From contig NC_018330.1 of NCBI RefSeq assembly GCF_000234665.1, positions 741,274-805,273 on the forward strand: a DNA stretch of 64,000 nt, given 5' to 3'. This DNA comes from Leishmania mexicana MHOM/GT/2001/U1103 (lineage: Eukaryota; Euglenozoa; Kinetoplastea; Trypanosomatida; Trypanosomatidae). This document shows positions 1-10,760 of the stretch, piece by piece. Position 1 is the stretch's first letter, and each line of letters begins with the position of its first letter. The notes beneath the pieces were generated by a model, which searched no databases, had not been told where the DNA came from, and worked only from the letters and a program-made list of their open reading frames with translations. Position numbers and translations under genes: made by a program.

Positions 1-518
1 CACATTTTTTTTTCTATTTTACGCCACTGCGCCACGACCACAAGCCTGTGCGACGGCTGTGCGGTATGTGGTGTGGGTGTATCTCTGTGCAGGTGTGTGC
101 AGACCATCAAGCAGGCAGCGAGAGAGCGAGGGCTGGTGGGGGAGGGGGACGTGGACGAGTTGATTCTACGCCCCTCCCCCTCCCCTTCACTCCTCTCCCC
201 ACGCCGCCTGAGTCTAGAATAATGGAGCGCAGCAAATACGGGACCTGTTGGAGGAGCTGTTGCGCAGCTGCGCATGCGTGCGTGCACCTGAGTGTGTATG
301 CATGCATGTCTCTTGTGCTTCTCTGTGCCTCGGCGCTCATGCACTCTTTTCTCAGATCACAGCTTGTCTACATCGCCTGCAGACATGCGCCATAGACACG
401 CCCTCGCACACCCTCATGCACAAGCGTGGCGCCGACGCGCGGGGGTCGAAGACGGCAAGTCTCTCGCTTCCGACTCCCCATTCTCATCCCTCTTTCTCTT
501 CTCTCTCCTGACGTGTGC

Positions 519-520
519 AG
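519..520 (+). promoter_or_regulatory. Predicted spliced-leader trans-splice acceptor AG
   Basis: This AG is the first one after a pyrimidine tract at about 468-508. It lies 49 bases before the ATG at 570. In trypanosomatids the spliced leader is joined at such sites. Confidence 0.5.
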
Positions 521-525
521 CCATA

Positions 526-554
526 CCCCCCCCCCCCCCCACACACACACACAC
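526..554 (+). repeat. Composite microsatellite: C run then (AC)7
   Basis: Fifteen C followed by seven AC units, placed inside the predicted 5' UTR of the gene starting at 570. Similar poly-C/(CA)n composites occur at 26059-26082 and 31868-31897. Confidence 0.9.
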
Positions 555-569
555 CTCTTTCTTGCCTCG

Positions 570-3257
570 ATGGAGAGCACGCTGGAGAATGTCGAGCACG
601 GCATCCGCAACGCACTGCAGCGCCTCAGCGACGCGCGTGCTCGCTTGGCGACCCAGCGTTCCGCGCTGGATGCAAACAGACTCGTCCTGGTGCGGGCCGT
701 GTCGCCGCTCCTGCTACTCTATTCTGCCGAATCAGCGCTGCCGACGCCTTCCTATTCGCCTTGTGGCGCCGCAGACACGCTTCTTTCGCCGTTACTGCGT
801 GGCCAGTCGGCCAAATCAACCACTGCGGCTGGCAGGTCTCCTCGCCACGATGGCCTGCTTTGTAAGGTCGATCGTGCCGAGGATGCTGAGGACACTATCA
901 TCATCAATCCTGCCGCTGCTGCACGAGAGCGAGTACCAGCACCGGCAACACTGCTAGCACTGCAGCCCCTGCCGTCGATGTCTTTGGCACGCGCTCTTCC
1001 TCAGACATCCACGTGTGCTGGCTTCTACTCGGCTATGGCGGCACGTACACAACAGCTGGAGGAGCAATGCTCCAACTACCACCGAGAACACATGATGCAC
1101 GCGGCCAAGCTGCAGATTGCAGAAGTGTGGGCTCGAGAGGTGCAGCCGTGGTTCGAGAAGGTTGTGCACCGCGACTTCTTTCAACATGTGATTCTCCGGC
1201 TTGACGCGCTGAATCGACGGGTGGTGCGGCTGTGTGGGCGGTTGGCGCTGGATCGACGTCAGTACATACCAAGCTGCCACTGCAAAACTCCGATAAGAAG
1301 GGACATGTGTGCACAGGGTCAGGTGGTGGGCGAGGAGAGACATCTCTACGGCTGCCAACCGCACTCACAGTGGTGCCCTCATCTCACGGAGGGCGAGTGC
1401 AACAGCGGGCAAACAGATGGGTTTCGTGGGGTCAATGGACAGGCCCGCTCAGCCAGCGACGGTGGCGGAGAGGGACAAGCGACGCAGCAATATGGCTGGG
1501 CAGCAGAGGTTACGAGCCTTTCGGCGCCGCCGAGTCAGCAGAGACGCACCAGCGATATTGTCAAGCTTGACAACGCGGAAGGCAGCCACCACCCCATGTG
1601 CTCTCTGTGGCGCCAGTACATTCAGATGGTGTCGCAGCCAAATGCCCCGGACGACGCGCATCGTCAGTCGGGCGAAGAGAGCCACAGCCCACCGTCACCG
1701 GTCCAAGTGCTGCCAGCGCCGCTCCTGCGCACACCTCGCTCTCTCCGACATGTGTGGCATGTCATCATGGAAGGCTTGACCAGCAGTGATGTCGACGCAG
1801 TCAGCGACTCGATGACTGCGGAACCCCTTAGCGTTCTCCATACCGCCGACAGAGACGCCGTCGGCGACGCAATGCCGCATCCAGACCGCCGACTGCACCA
1901 GCGCGGCCATATCGACGCACTTGTGCGAAACCTCAACAACCTTGTGAGGCGATGTCCCTCACTTCACCCCCCACTGCCTGCTCAGCCGTCGACACTGCGA
2001 CTGTGCAACCATGATGAATGCGAGCATGAAGTGGTGTGTCACGACAGCCGCGATGACGCTGCTGGTGATGGGCGTCGTGGTGCGACTGCCCTTGTGCAGG
2101 TGCGTCTGTCATCGGGCACGGGATCTCCCACTGTGGGCCACCTTCACTCCCACCTCTCTGTAGTGCTTTGCTGCGCGATGCAACTCTGCTCTCTGGCCAG
2201 GCTGTGCAACGCGATCCACGCAGGCCAACCTCAGTGCTACGTAACACCGCCACCACAACTTTCTCGTGATGCTGACGTGGGTGGTTGCTCTGGTGACGAC
2301 AACGTTGCAGAGGACGGCATCGGCTGTGTGGAGGCGATGCATCTCGGTCCGCGCGAGCCGATGGCTGTGTTGGCAAGGACCACGGATGCCCACTCCATAT
2401 GCGAACGCTCGTGTGAAGGAACGATTGCGGAGGCCTTGGCGGCGGTCTACCACACCGTGCCCTGTCTGCTCTCGCAGCTGAGCCTTGCACTTCAGAAGCG
2501 AAGGGGTGGTCCTGAGTGCAGCAGCGATGCGCAGCAGACAGAAAGGAGCGAGGTAGAAACTGCCGAAATGGATGAGCTCACTGGGTCAGAACCTTGTGCG
2601 GCGTCGGCGGAGGAGGACCGCATTTGTGTGACGAACAGCCTCGCAGACGCTGGTGCTGGAAGGGATGGCGCCATTGACGCCGCTCTGTGGTCAACCGTGG
2701 GAGACGCGGCCCGTGACCGTGACGCCTTTGTTCGGCGGTGGTTGTCGCTCGCCTCGTCGTTGCACACCACGGAGTTGTCGCCGCCAAGCATCCCGCTCAC
2801 CGAGGTGCCTTCAGTTTACGCCCGTGCACTGCGTGTCGGGTCCTTGTTCCGCTCTCTCCTGGATGCCGTTGAGGATGGGTGTGGCGAGAGTCTTCTACAG
2901 CCTGCTGCCGGGGCAGTTCCCGTGGTGTTGTCCCCAACGACACCGACCCCTCTCACCACCGCGCGAGCAGATGCATCAACCTTGGCGATACATGAGATTC
3001 ACGTCGCACAGCGCAACACCACCGCAGCCCATCGTGTCACTCGTGCTGTTCCCGCTTCATCGCCTCCGCTCGCGGCAATGACTCGACTGAACTCGTTGCG
3101 CCAGATGGAGCTGCAGACGCGTCAGCAATGGCAGTCCATGGAGACGAGTCTTTCCGTTGCCCGCTCCATGGCAGCGGCGGCCCTCAGGCAGGCTGCAGCC
3201 GACGACGGCGAGGCGGGTGATCTAGCGGGCTTGCGAGCGCCGACGCCGCTTGCTTAA
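570..3257 (+). CDS. Hypothetical protein, 895 residues, coiled-coil ends and a Cys/His-rich patch
   Basis: I do not recognise this protein. The start is the first ATG in frame. The frame stays open further upstream, but only through UTR-like sequence full of Pro and His-Thr repeats. Residues 1-35 look helical and coiled-coil-like. A second helical stretch follows the Met-rich segment around residues 155-220. Residues about 235-277 hold a cluster of Cys and His (a CHC group, then C, C, C and C within 45 residues) that might bind metal, although it is not a motif I can name. The middle is hydrophilic and low in complexity, with several acidic patches. Residues about 837-880 form another helical, Gln/Met-rich segment that could be a coiled coil. 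No signal peptide or membrane helix is evident. A structural or scaffold role is possible but is only inference. Confidence 0.8.
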   Translation: MESTLENVEHGIRNALQRLSDARARLATQRSALDANRLVLVRAVSPLLLLYSAESALPTPSYSPCGAADTLLSPLLRGQSAKSTTAAGRSPRHDGLLCKVDRAEDAEDTIIINPAAAARERVPAPATLLALQPLPSMSLARALPQTSTCAGFYSAMAARTQQLEEQCSNYHREHMMHAAKLQIAEVWAREVQPWFEKVVHRDFFQHVILRLDALNRRVVRLCGRLALDRRQYIPSCHCKTPIRRDMCAQGQVVGEERHLYGCQPHSQWCPHLTEGECNSGQTDGFRGVNGQARSASDGGGEGQATQQYGWAAEVTSLSAPPSQQRRTSDIVKLDNAEGSHHPMCSLWRQYIQMVSQPNAPDDAHRQSGEESHSPPSPVQVLPAPLLRTPRSLRHVWHVIMEGLTSSDVDAVSDSMTAEPLSVLHTADRDAVGDAMPHPDRRLHQRGHIDALVRNLNNLVRRCPSLHPPLPAQPSTLRLCNHDECEHEVVCHDSRDDAAGDGRRGATALVQVRLSSGTGSPTVGHLHSHLSVVLCCAMQLCSLARLCNAIHAGQPQCYVTPPPQLSRDADVGGCSGDDNVAEDGIGCVEAMHLGPREPMAVLARTTDAHSICERSCEGTIAEALAAVYHTVPCLLSQLSLALQKRRGGPECSSDAQQTERSEVETAEMDELTGSEPCAASAEEDRICVTNSLADAGAGRDGAIDAALWSTVGDAARDRDAFVRRWLSLASSLHTTELSPPSIPLTEVPSVYARALRVGSLFRSLLDAVEDGCGESLLQPAAGAVPVVLSPTTPTPLTTARADASTLAIHEIHVAQRNTTAAHRVTRAVPASSPPLAAMTRLNSLRQMELQTRQQWQSMETSLSVARSMAAAALRQAAADDGEAGDLAGLRAPTPLA

Positions 3258-6250
3258 CGGCTATTGTTCTCTTGGGTCGGTGCTCGGTGCTCCCACACAC
3301 TGTCTTGACTGGCTGATCTCGCCTTTTCCCTTTCCTGTCTTCCGCCATCCCTCGCGACGGGCACCCTTTTCGCTCCTTTTCCTGCTCTGTCAGTGCTGCT
3401 ATCAAGCGCGTATCCGCTGGACCACTCGAATAAAGCAGAAAAAAGTGTTTGACCCTCACCGCGGAGTAGGCTTACCCGCTGTTGCCCTCATAGGGAGCGG
3501 CCTCATGGGGTAGGTGACGACCCTCGTCATTCTCGCCTCCCCCACCTTCTCTCCGCTCCGCTTCCCTCCCCCATCACGGCCCGTGCCCCCACACCCGCCC
3601 TCGAGCGCGGCGCTCATGTCGCCGCTTTCTTTATCCATGCCTCTTTGCTTCTCCGCTCACTCTGCTCCTGGTCCATGTGGGCACGCACACTTGAGTTACC
3701 CACCGCCTCATAGTTTTACATCCAGCACTTTTCACTGTGCGCCTCACCCTTCTGATTCTCCCGCTGTATTTCTCTCGCGCGCGCGCCCACAGGACCAGCA
3801 CATATCACGTTGTGTTTTGCCTGCCTCTCTCTCCCGGGCGGTCGCCGCTCGCCACCAATCACCGCTGGCGTCGCGGCTGCTGGCAGCCATCGTCACTTTG
3901 CTCCCCCCACTCAGCCACACCGACTCTGCAGGGCACAAGACCGCCTCGAGCGGTAGCCACAGGACCTTATCCGGCGTGCCTGCGTGTGAGCGCCTTTGCT
4001 TGTTTATCCACCTCTTACCGCGCTCTCTGTGCACCACACACACACACACACACGCTTGAGGACACCTCTCTTTTTCCGGTTGGTGTTGCTGCTGCCCCCC
4101 TCCTCCTTCTCACCACATCTGCTTCTCGTTCGCCGCGACTGTGTCTGTGTCTGTGTCTGTGTGTCTGTCTGTGTCTGTGTGAGCGTGTGTGTGTGCGTGG
4201 CCGTGCTCATAACGCCACCATTGTAACGGGTGATTTTCCTTCAAGAAGCGGAAGAGAGAGGCGAGGCGAGGCTATACATCGGCGCCCGTGCGCACGCACG
4301 CAGCGCGGGGATTGCCGGAGGTATCGGTCACGCTCGCACTGAAGAGCACAGAGGGAGACCAAAGAGGGCGACGCATCATTGGAGTTGAAAGGGGCTTAAT
4401 TTGCAAGGTAGATCGGACAAGAAGGTCTTCGGGGAGACACCGGTGCTGCACGTGGCAGCCCTCTTCCCTCACTATTGGCAGCTCTCTCCTCGTTCTCCAC
4501 CTCACTCTGCGGCCGTTCTCACCGCCAGCCTCCTCTTCGTCATCCCTGCCTGCAACTTGCGACCCCTCTTTCACACCTTTCCGGCGTGGGAAGAAGGGCA
4601 ACAGCGCAGTAGGCGAAACCGTAACCCCCGTCGCGTGTGTATGCACGTGAGCGTTGGACCTTCCGTGCAGGGTAGCTGGAGCGAACAACAGCCACAAGGG
4701 GCAGGGAGAGGAGGAGGAGGACGCGACTTTCTGCAGATCGGAGAATACGGCGACTAATAAGACACACACACACACGGGCACACGCACAGTCGCCCCCATA
4801 CAGGAGGCACACACGCACCCCTTTTTTTCCCTCTGTTCCTCCTTTGTGGGTTTCACAAGGAGTGCTGCGTCGAGAGTACCGACGATACGTGGTATCCGGC
4901 GGCGCTGTGCTAAACTGTTTCTTCTTCCCCCCTTCATCTCCTCACGTGTTTCGGCTCCTGTGTTGCTTTGTGCCCATTGGTTGCCGCTCCTCTGTCCAAA
5001 GATTGTCGTGTACACACGTGTGTGCGTGCGCTTGTCGGGTATACCCGTGTTTGCCTCGGCCTGTGCAGCACATCTGTGACGTGTTTTCTTCCACTCCCCC
5101 CTCCCGGCACCGCTACTCTCTCTCTGTTGGGGGCCAAGAGGGGGTTCGGGTAGGGCTCGGGACTGGCACACGCGTGAAGAAGTGCCGTAATACGAAGCAC
5201 ACGTGCGCACGCACACACGAACACCTGCGCACGCAGACGTGCGCGCCGCATTCAAGGAGGCAAGGCGCGCCCTTCGTCATCTGTCCTTTGCCTCGCTGTG
5301 TCTCGGTTTTTCTGTGCGCTTATTACCAATCGCCAACGAGACCCAACAACAGGAGAAACACGAACGAACGACGACAGAGGGAGGCGAGAGCTGGTGTTCG
5401 TGGATTGTGTGCACGTGTGTGCCTGCACATAGATACTGCAGAGTGCGCCGTATCGGATGAGGCTAGGTGCAGCACTGAGTTGCTCATCCGTTTTGAACAT
5501 ATTCGCCCAACCTTTTGCTGCACTTGTCGTGCACCAACGGGGAAGGGGACCAGTGCAGTGCAGTGCAGCGTGAGGGGAAGCTGTAAAGCAAGCAGAGCCC
5601 AGAATTTAGTCCCTCCCCTTCTCCTTTATCCCTCTTTTGCTCGCTCGCTCGCTTTCTTTGCCCTCACACTGAGCACCTTAACGTTGAGTGACGGTTGCGC
5701 TCTTGCATTTTTTATCCTTTCCGCGCGCGCGTTCACTCTTCTTTCGCTTCCGTGCGTGCGTGTGTGCCTCACTGTCCTTATCTCTCTCTGTGTGCGTGCT
5801 TGGATTTCGTCGCTACCCGGGTATCTACAGGCTCAGCTACGACACCCACATCGTTGCGTGATTGAAGGTGCGTGTGCGAACTCTGGCAGATCGTGACGCG
5901 CCGGCCCAAGTGCATCGAGCGAAAAGCGGAGAGCGAGCGAGGCGGCGATACAGCGTGAGGACAAGGAGCTCAGTATATTGAGCCTCGGCACTGTCTCCTC
6001 CTCTTTCCGCGAGTCTGTCTGTCTGTGCCGGTGGATGCGTGCCGTGCGGCCTCGTGCGCGCGCGTGTGTGTGTCAGTCTTACGTGCGCCTTTCACTTGTT
6101 CGCCCGCCGGCCCGTTCTCGTTTTGTTCTTTTGTTTTATTGCCGCTCTCCGTCACCTCTCTCGTCGCTCTCGTCGTCCGCTGTTGTCCGCCCGTCCTGCC
6201 GCGTAGTCACGGGGAACGGAAAGTTGCACGTGCTCGACAGGTGGAGTGTA
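3258..6250 (+). other. Long intergenic/UTR region, 3.0 kb
   Basis: It holds the 3' UTR of the upstream gene and the 5' UTR of the kinase at 6251. The sequence is pyrimidine-rich with (CA)n near 4028-4053 and (TGTGTC)n near 4140-4200. Open frames of up to 350 residues exist on both strands, but they consist of Cys/Arg/Ser/His-Thr low-complexity sequence and overlap one another, as expected of GC-rich UTR. I support no gene here. Confidence 0.6.
6205..6206 (+). promoter_or_regulatory. Predicted spliced-leader trans-splice acceptor AG
   Basis: First AG after the pyrimidine tract at about 6110-6198. It sits 44 bases before the ATG at 6251. If it is used, the longer frame that starts at a TTG further upstream would not be on the mRNA, which supports the ATG at 6251. 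Confidence 0.55.
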
Positions 6251-9200
6251 ATGGGGTGTAACAGTTTCAAAGGTCGACTGAGTCCGCTGAACCGCGGCGG
6301 CAACGACCGTGGCGACGGCGTCCCGAATGATCAGCTGCCAAGTGGAAAGAAGGTCAAGACGCCGAATGACCTCAACGGCGTGGGTTTTCGTGGCTTTGGC
6401 ATTGGCGTCCTCGCGCACAACAACGTCAAGGCAGGCGGCAACGGCATCGCGGCGTTCCGCCCTGATGATGTGACGGCCACGACGTACTATAAGTATGTGA
6501 TGGAGGTGCGCTGTGTCGCGGTGGCGCAGGGCATTATGCCGGCCGTGACCGACGACACTATCGCCGCACTGCATGCGAAAGACACCAAGCGCGGCACTGT
6601 AGCAGGAACTAAAGACACGACTGGCCCGGCGTTTCACCGCAGCATGAATGGCGACTCGACGAACGCCGGCGGCCAGCACGTCAGTCCGCCGGCGCGGACT
6701 CTGACAGTTTATCAGCTCCAACCGATAGCCAACGACACGTGTATTGCGAAGGGCATGTACAGCGAGGTTCACCTTGCGCAGCTCTCCGTTTTTACTGGGC
6801 TCTTGGAGGAGGCGGTGAACGCGACAATGCCGCGGTATGCCCCGGTACGACGAGGCAATACCAGCAGTGCGGCCGCCTGCGCCGCCGGCCGCGATCGCTC
6901 CTCCGTCAGCCTTGGAGGGGACGTGAACTCGACAAAGAGCCTCAACTCCGGCTGCGAGATCATGGGCACCACCTCCACCCATGACACCAGCACGATCGCT
7001 GGACCGATTTCCACTTCCGCTGCGACACCGACGGTTGCTCCGACGTGCACAGCTGTGTCGCACTACATAATAGCAATGAAAGAGTTTTCTCTGAACAGCA
7101 GCTGCACGTCTAGCTGTGCGCTGGAGCAGATCTGCCTCGAGGTGCGACGGTGGGCGCGGCTGTCGACGTACTGCCCGCGCCTCCTCCGCTGCTACCAGCT
7201 GGAGTACGTCTTTGCTGAAGGCGTCTCCATGGCCGTGCCAGAGGCATCGTGCCAGTTCGTTCCTGGACGGGAAAACTACAGCGGCAATGGCGGGGCGGCT
7301 GCTGACGGGCTCTTCGCTTCCGGTAATCTCACCGCAGGCTCCGATGGCCGTGCAGAGGATCACAGGAAGTCGCTCTCTCGCAGTGGGACCCACCTACTTG
7401 CCAGTCTTTTGAATCACCACTCGCACTCCAGTCCGAACGTGCACCAGGAAAAGGCGGCCAGTGCCACACCACGCAAACTGCGCTTGTATCTCGAGTACGC
7501 CAAGCATGGGACTCTGCTTGGGTTCCAGATGAAGGAGATGCCGTCGCGCTTTAAGCGAAGGCGGCTGCATGAGCTGACCGCGCGTGCCTACATGCGAGAC
7601 GTCCTCCTGGCACTTCTGCAGGTGCACGACAGAGGCGAGATGCAGTACGATCTGTGCGCCAAGGCAGTCTTCCTTTGCCGGTCGATTCAAAGTGTCTACC
7701 ACACCTACTTTCCCGCCTATATTTCCGACCTACCAACGGGCGACTTGACGAGTGTGACGCTGTCGCAGCTGGGCAAGGCGCTGGCGTCGCTGGACCCGAA
7801 GCCGGGATCACTGGTCCCGCAGCGGCCACTGCCGCTGACGAGCGTGAGTACCAGCCAGAAGCGAAAGGAGTTCGAGCCGATTAACGACACCCGGTCGCCC
7901 CTGTGTGGGCAGCGCCGCGCCATTTCTGTCGAGCAGTGGAAAACCGCGTCGTCCTCGGCTCAGCACACCGGTAAAGCAGTCGGCGTCAAGACCCGCCCGA
8001 CACAGAACATCTCCATACCGGCGCACAACACCAGCTGTACGCCACAGGTGTCCGCGATCGATGCCAACCTCAACGAGGGCAACAAAACCTTGAGTGGGCA
8101 AGGCGCGGTGACCGTACAGACCTGTGAGCAGCGGGACGGTAACGCGGGCACGATAGAGAGTGAAAACACTGTTGAGGCGGCCCACGACAACACCACTTTC
8201 GTCATGAGTCCCCGGGAGGTCGGCTCGTTCGAGTCACCGTCAAAGTCAACGTCTCTCACCGAGACCGGCTTTCGCGGGGGCCTGTTGGCCTCCGGTAGCC
8301 TGTTGGCGGCACACACGAGCAACAGCGCCAACCAGCACCGCTTGCACGAGACTTACCGCCGTTTCATGAGCGAGTTTGAGTTCACGGACACCGGCGAGGG
8401 CGACGACGTGCCCTTTCCGTCCCCGCATGACGGAGTGCGTGGTCAGGCGGATGCAGAGATGCTTGCGTCGGTGATAACATCAGAGGAGCAACTCGAGACG
8501 CCGCCGATGCGGGTGGTGCCGCTGCAGAATACGAATCACGGTGGCATTGCGATCTTGTCACCGGACCACTACGTCGTGAAACCTATCGAAACGCCGCTGC
8601 AGGACTTACGCGGCCGCCTCCCCATCCTCCTTACACCACCCACCACGCGCACCGTTTTCTTCTGCGCGGGCCCGCAGCAACAGCGGCAGGTCACGCAAAA
8701 GTCATCGAAGTCTTCCGCCCCGACGGTGGTTGGGAGCTCCTCCACCGAACAGTTTTGCGTGCCGCAGACTCTGAGCTCTGGGACGACGACTTTTGACGCG
8801 GTCGGTTCGCTTGGCCGTTGCCGCGGCGGCGCGCCGCTGGTGAAGCTGAACCACATCTCGTTAATTCGTCGCGCCCTGAACTGCGCTGGCACTAGACGGC
8901 TAGACGACGTTCCAGTGCACAGGTACGTGACTGTCACGCATGCGGCGCCAGAGGTGCTGCACCGTCGCCTATTCTCGGCCGCGAGCGACATCTACGCCTT
9001 TGCCATGACCTTTGTCGAGCTTGTCTCGGAGGGAGGTGTCATTATGGAGGAATGCCTGCCAGGGGATCCGCCCAAGCCGCTGACGCGTCGTGATAAGGAT
9101 ATATACGACGCTCGCCTAAGCGAGAATCTCAGTAAGTTGTACGAGACTCGCATCGCTGCTCTGTTACAGAACCACGACGCCGCCGGCAAGGAAAAGGAGC

Positions 9201-9499
9201 GGCCAGAGCCCCCCTCGCCGCACGCCGGGCCGATTGCGGTTCGCCTGCCGCCTCACCTCTCGGATGAGTGCAAGAAAATGCTGCGCTGGTGCCTGCAGCC
9301 CGATCCCGCAAAGCGGCCCACCGCCGCGGAGCTGCTTCGATCTCGCTACTTCATGCTGGGCGACTGGATCGCGGCACCGTCGGTGGTGGAAGCCGAGGGT
9401 AAGACAGCAAAGATGCCCGAAGCACCATGGAGGACCTCGATCAGCTTCGACGCCGCAGCGAAGGCAGCCGGCCTTCCGGTGCTCTCTGCGAAGCGATAG
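6251..9499 (+). CDS. Divergent, dually acylatable protein kinase or pseudokinase, 1082 residues
   Basis: The protein begins MGCNSF, a classical N-myristoylation (Gly2) plus palmitoylation (Cys3) signal, so membrane attachment is likely. Kinase-fold landmarks appear in order: a degenerate glycine loop with G168 but Ala and Ser at the other Gly positions, the VAIK-type lysine K277, the C-helix acid E297, a catalytic loop YDLCAKA with D467 kept but the usual Lys and Asn replaced by C469 and A472, a DLP at 493-495 in place of DFG, APE at 899-901, D913 of subdomain IX and R1022 of subdomain XI. Insertions of about 100 residues separate the N-lobe strands, and about 400 residues separate DLP from APE. 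Loss of the Mg-binding Asn and the altered DFG point to weak or absent catalysis. The ATG at 6251 is chosen because it creates the acylation motif and follows a good splice acceptor. Confidence 0.85.
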   Translation: MGCNSFKGRLSPLNRGGNDRGDGVPNDQLPSGKKVKTPNDLNGVGFRGFGIGVLAHNNVKAGGNGIAAFRPDDVTATTYYKYVMEVRCVAVAQGIMPAVTDDTIAALHAKDTKRGTVAGTKDTTGPAFHRSMNGDSTNAGGQHVSPPARTLTVYQLQPIANDTCIAKGMYSEVHLAQLSVFTGLLEEAVNATMPRYAPVRRGNTSSAAACAAGRDRSSVSLGGDVNSTKSLNSGCEIMGTTSTHDTSTIAGPISTSAATPTVAPTCTAVSHYIIAMKEFSLNSSCTSSCALEQICLEVRRWARLSTYCPRLLRCYQLEYVFAEGVSMAVPEASCQFVPGRENYSGNGGAAADGLFASGNLTAGSDGRAEDHRKSLSRSGTHLLASLLNHHSHSSPNVHQEKAASATPRKLRLYLEYAKHGTLLGFQMKEMPSRFKRRRLHELTARAYMRDVLLALLQVHDRGEMQYDLCAKAVFLCRSIQSVYHTYFPAYISDLPTGDLTSVTLSQLGKALASLDPKPGSLVPQRPLPLTSVSTSQKRKEFEPINDTRSPLCGQRRAISVEQWKTASSSAQHTGKAVGVKTRPTQNISIPAHNTSCTPQVSAIDANLNEGNKTLSGQGAVTVQTCEQRDGNAGTIESENTVEAAHDNTTFVMSPREVGSFESPSKSTSLTETGFRGGLLASGSLLAAHTSNSANQHRLHETYRRFMSEFEFTDTGEGDDVPFPSPHDGVRGQADAEMLASVITSEEQLETPPMRVVPLQNTNHGGIAILSPDHYVVKPIETPLQDLRGRLPILLTPPTTRTVFFCAGPQQQRQVTQKSSKSSAPTVVGSSSTEQFCVPQTLSSGTTTFDAVGSLGRCRGGAPLVKLNHISLIRRALNCAGTRRLDDVPVHRYVTVTHAAPEVLHRRLFSAASDIYAFAMTFVELVSEGGVIMEECLPGDPPKPLTRRDKDIYDARLSENLSKLYETRIAALLQNHDAAGKEKERPEPPSPHAGPIAVRLPPHLSDECKKMLRWCLQPDPAKRPTAAELLRSRYFMLGDWIAAPSVVEAEGKTAKMPEAPWRTSISFDAAAKAAGLPVLSAKR

Positions 9500-10756
9500 C
9501 GCACACGCTCACACAGATTGGGCGCAAGTTGTCGAAAAGTTGTGTGGTGGTGTGCGTGTGGGAGAATCGCAGCACCAACGCGTGTGTGCTTTTTGTTTCG
9601 CGTGTCCTGCTCCCCGCTCCTTTCCCGACTACCCAGCGGATCACCGTCTGCGCTTTATGTGCCGGCGTGCTCGTGTGGGCACGCGCCGCTGTGTCCTTCC
9701 TCTCCTCTCCTCAAGGCCTCTTCAGATGTCTTATGGCCCACTGTTCCCCCACACCCCACGGGGCGATCGCATCTTTGTATTCCCCGGCCTCCCACCCTGC
9801 CTCCCTCCCATGCACTACGTTTTCTTCCCCCCCTCTCTCCTCCAAGTCGGGCCTTTGCTTGCGTGCTTCTTTTTCTTTGCGTTTTGGTTCGCAGTTGTGC
9901 CTGCACACATGTGCGTCGTCGGGATCCTCTTGCCAGCCGATGACACGCATGTACCTCCCCCACATACATGCCTAAGTACAGAAGCCGCGCGCGTTTGTGT
10001 GGGTCTGTGTCCCGCTGGGATAAAAGGAGCGCAAGCTCCTCCCCCTTCCTCCAATACGCCCATCCGTGCCACCAAACCCCTCTCTGCTCTCGCCTCCCTC
10101 TGCTAGGAGATGGTCGAAGAGAAGAATGGGCAGACCCCTCCCCCCTCCTCCACCCACCCACCCACACACGAACGCCTCGCCTTCTCTCTGTTGCGTGTAT
10201 GCGTGCAGGCACCCTCTGTCCCCTTCATATTTTACCTTGCGCCTCGTCGAGATGAGATGAGAATCACCATGCACGCCACGCGCACACCACGGCACTGGGA
10301 GAGAGCAAAGCGGGAGGGAGGTGACGGTGAAGGGAGACGGCACAAATACAGCAGCAAAGTGACAGTGAGAGCTCAGCCGCCGGCTTTGCCGATGGTGCGC
10401 ATCGCCCATTCGGTACAGCGCGATGTGCGTGCGACGCGTCGATTAGCTCGCAGCGAGCTGCACGGTGGCACGGCACACGCACGGACGACAACACACAGAC
10501 AGACGTGCCTGTGTGCTCTCTCCCTCTGTCTCCGTCTTGGTCTTTTCCTTTCCTGCCCCTTTGTACTACCCCTTCGCTCCTCCTCCTCCTTCTCCGCCAC
10601 ATCAATGTATCAACTGGATCATGTGCAGCACACACACGAACACACGCAAGCACACATACCAAAAAGCAGGGGAATCCCTGTTGCGCTCGCAGTTATTCTG
10701 CGCCTTTCAAGAATCAGAGACGGCGTGTGTATGCGTGCGTGTATGTGTGTTATGTC
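9500..10756 (+). other. Intergenic/UTR region, 1.3 kb
   Basis: Pyrimidine-rich UTR sequence with short (CA)n and poly-C runs. A strong tract at about 10515-10600 precedes an AG at 10627-10628. No convincing gene on either strand. A very short upstream ORF lies at its right end and is listed separately. Confidence 0.6.
10627..10628 (+). promoter_or_regulatory. Predicted spliced-leader trans-splice acceptor AG
   Basis: First AG after the long pyrimidine tract at 10515-10600. It would give a 5' UTR of about 128 bases before the ATG at 10757, and that UTR would contain the upstream ORF at 10731-10760. A later AG at 10767-10768 would instead force use of the in-frame ATG at 11054. Confidence 0.45.
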
Positions 10757-10760
10757 ATGA
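10731..10760 (+). other. Upstream ORF overlapping the start of the SUMO protease (ATGA overlap)
   Basis: Nine codons beginning ATG at 10731, with two more in-frame ATGs, end in a TGA at 10758-10760. That stop overlaps the proposed start codon ATG 10757-10759. If the transcript begins at 10628, ribosomes would meet this uORF first, so it may dampen translation or allow reinitiation. Confidence 0.4.

Larger units (their letters stand above)
1..569 (+). other. 5' flank and 5' UTR of the first gene
   Basis: No credible coding sequence. The first ~460 bases are UTR-like, with mixed purine and pyrimidine runs. From about 468 a strong pyrimidine tract leads to an AG at 519-520, followed by a C run and an (AC)n run just before the ATG at 570. 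Open frames here are low-complexity and overlap one another. Confidence 0.6.

Noticed and set aside
426..569. N-terminal extension of the first protein from a GTG
   Set aside because: It spans the pyrimidine tract, the acceptor AG, the C run and the CA repeat, all of which are UTR features. The ATG at 570 is the natural start.
4272..5255. 327-residue open frame on the minus strand
   Set aside because: Low-complexity Arg/Val/Cys sequence in UTR, no family feature, and opposite to the strand of every credible gene.
5978..6250. N-terminal extension of the divergent kinase from an upstream TTG
   Set aside because: The extension is Cys/Arg/Ser-rich UTR-like sequence, it lies mostly upstream of the predicted splice acceptor, and it would hide the MGC acylation signal at the ATG 6251.
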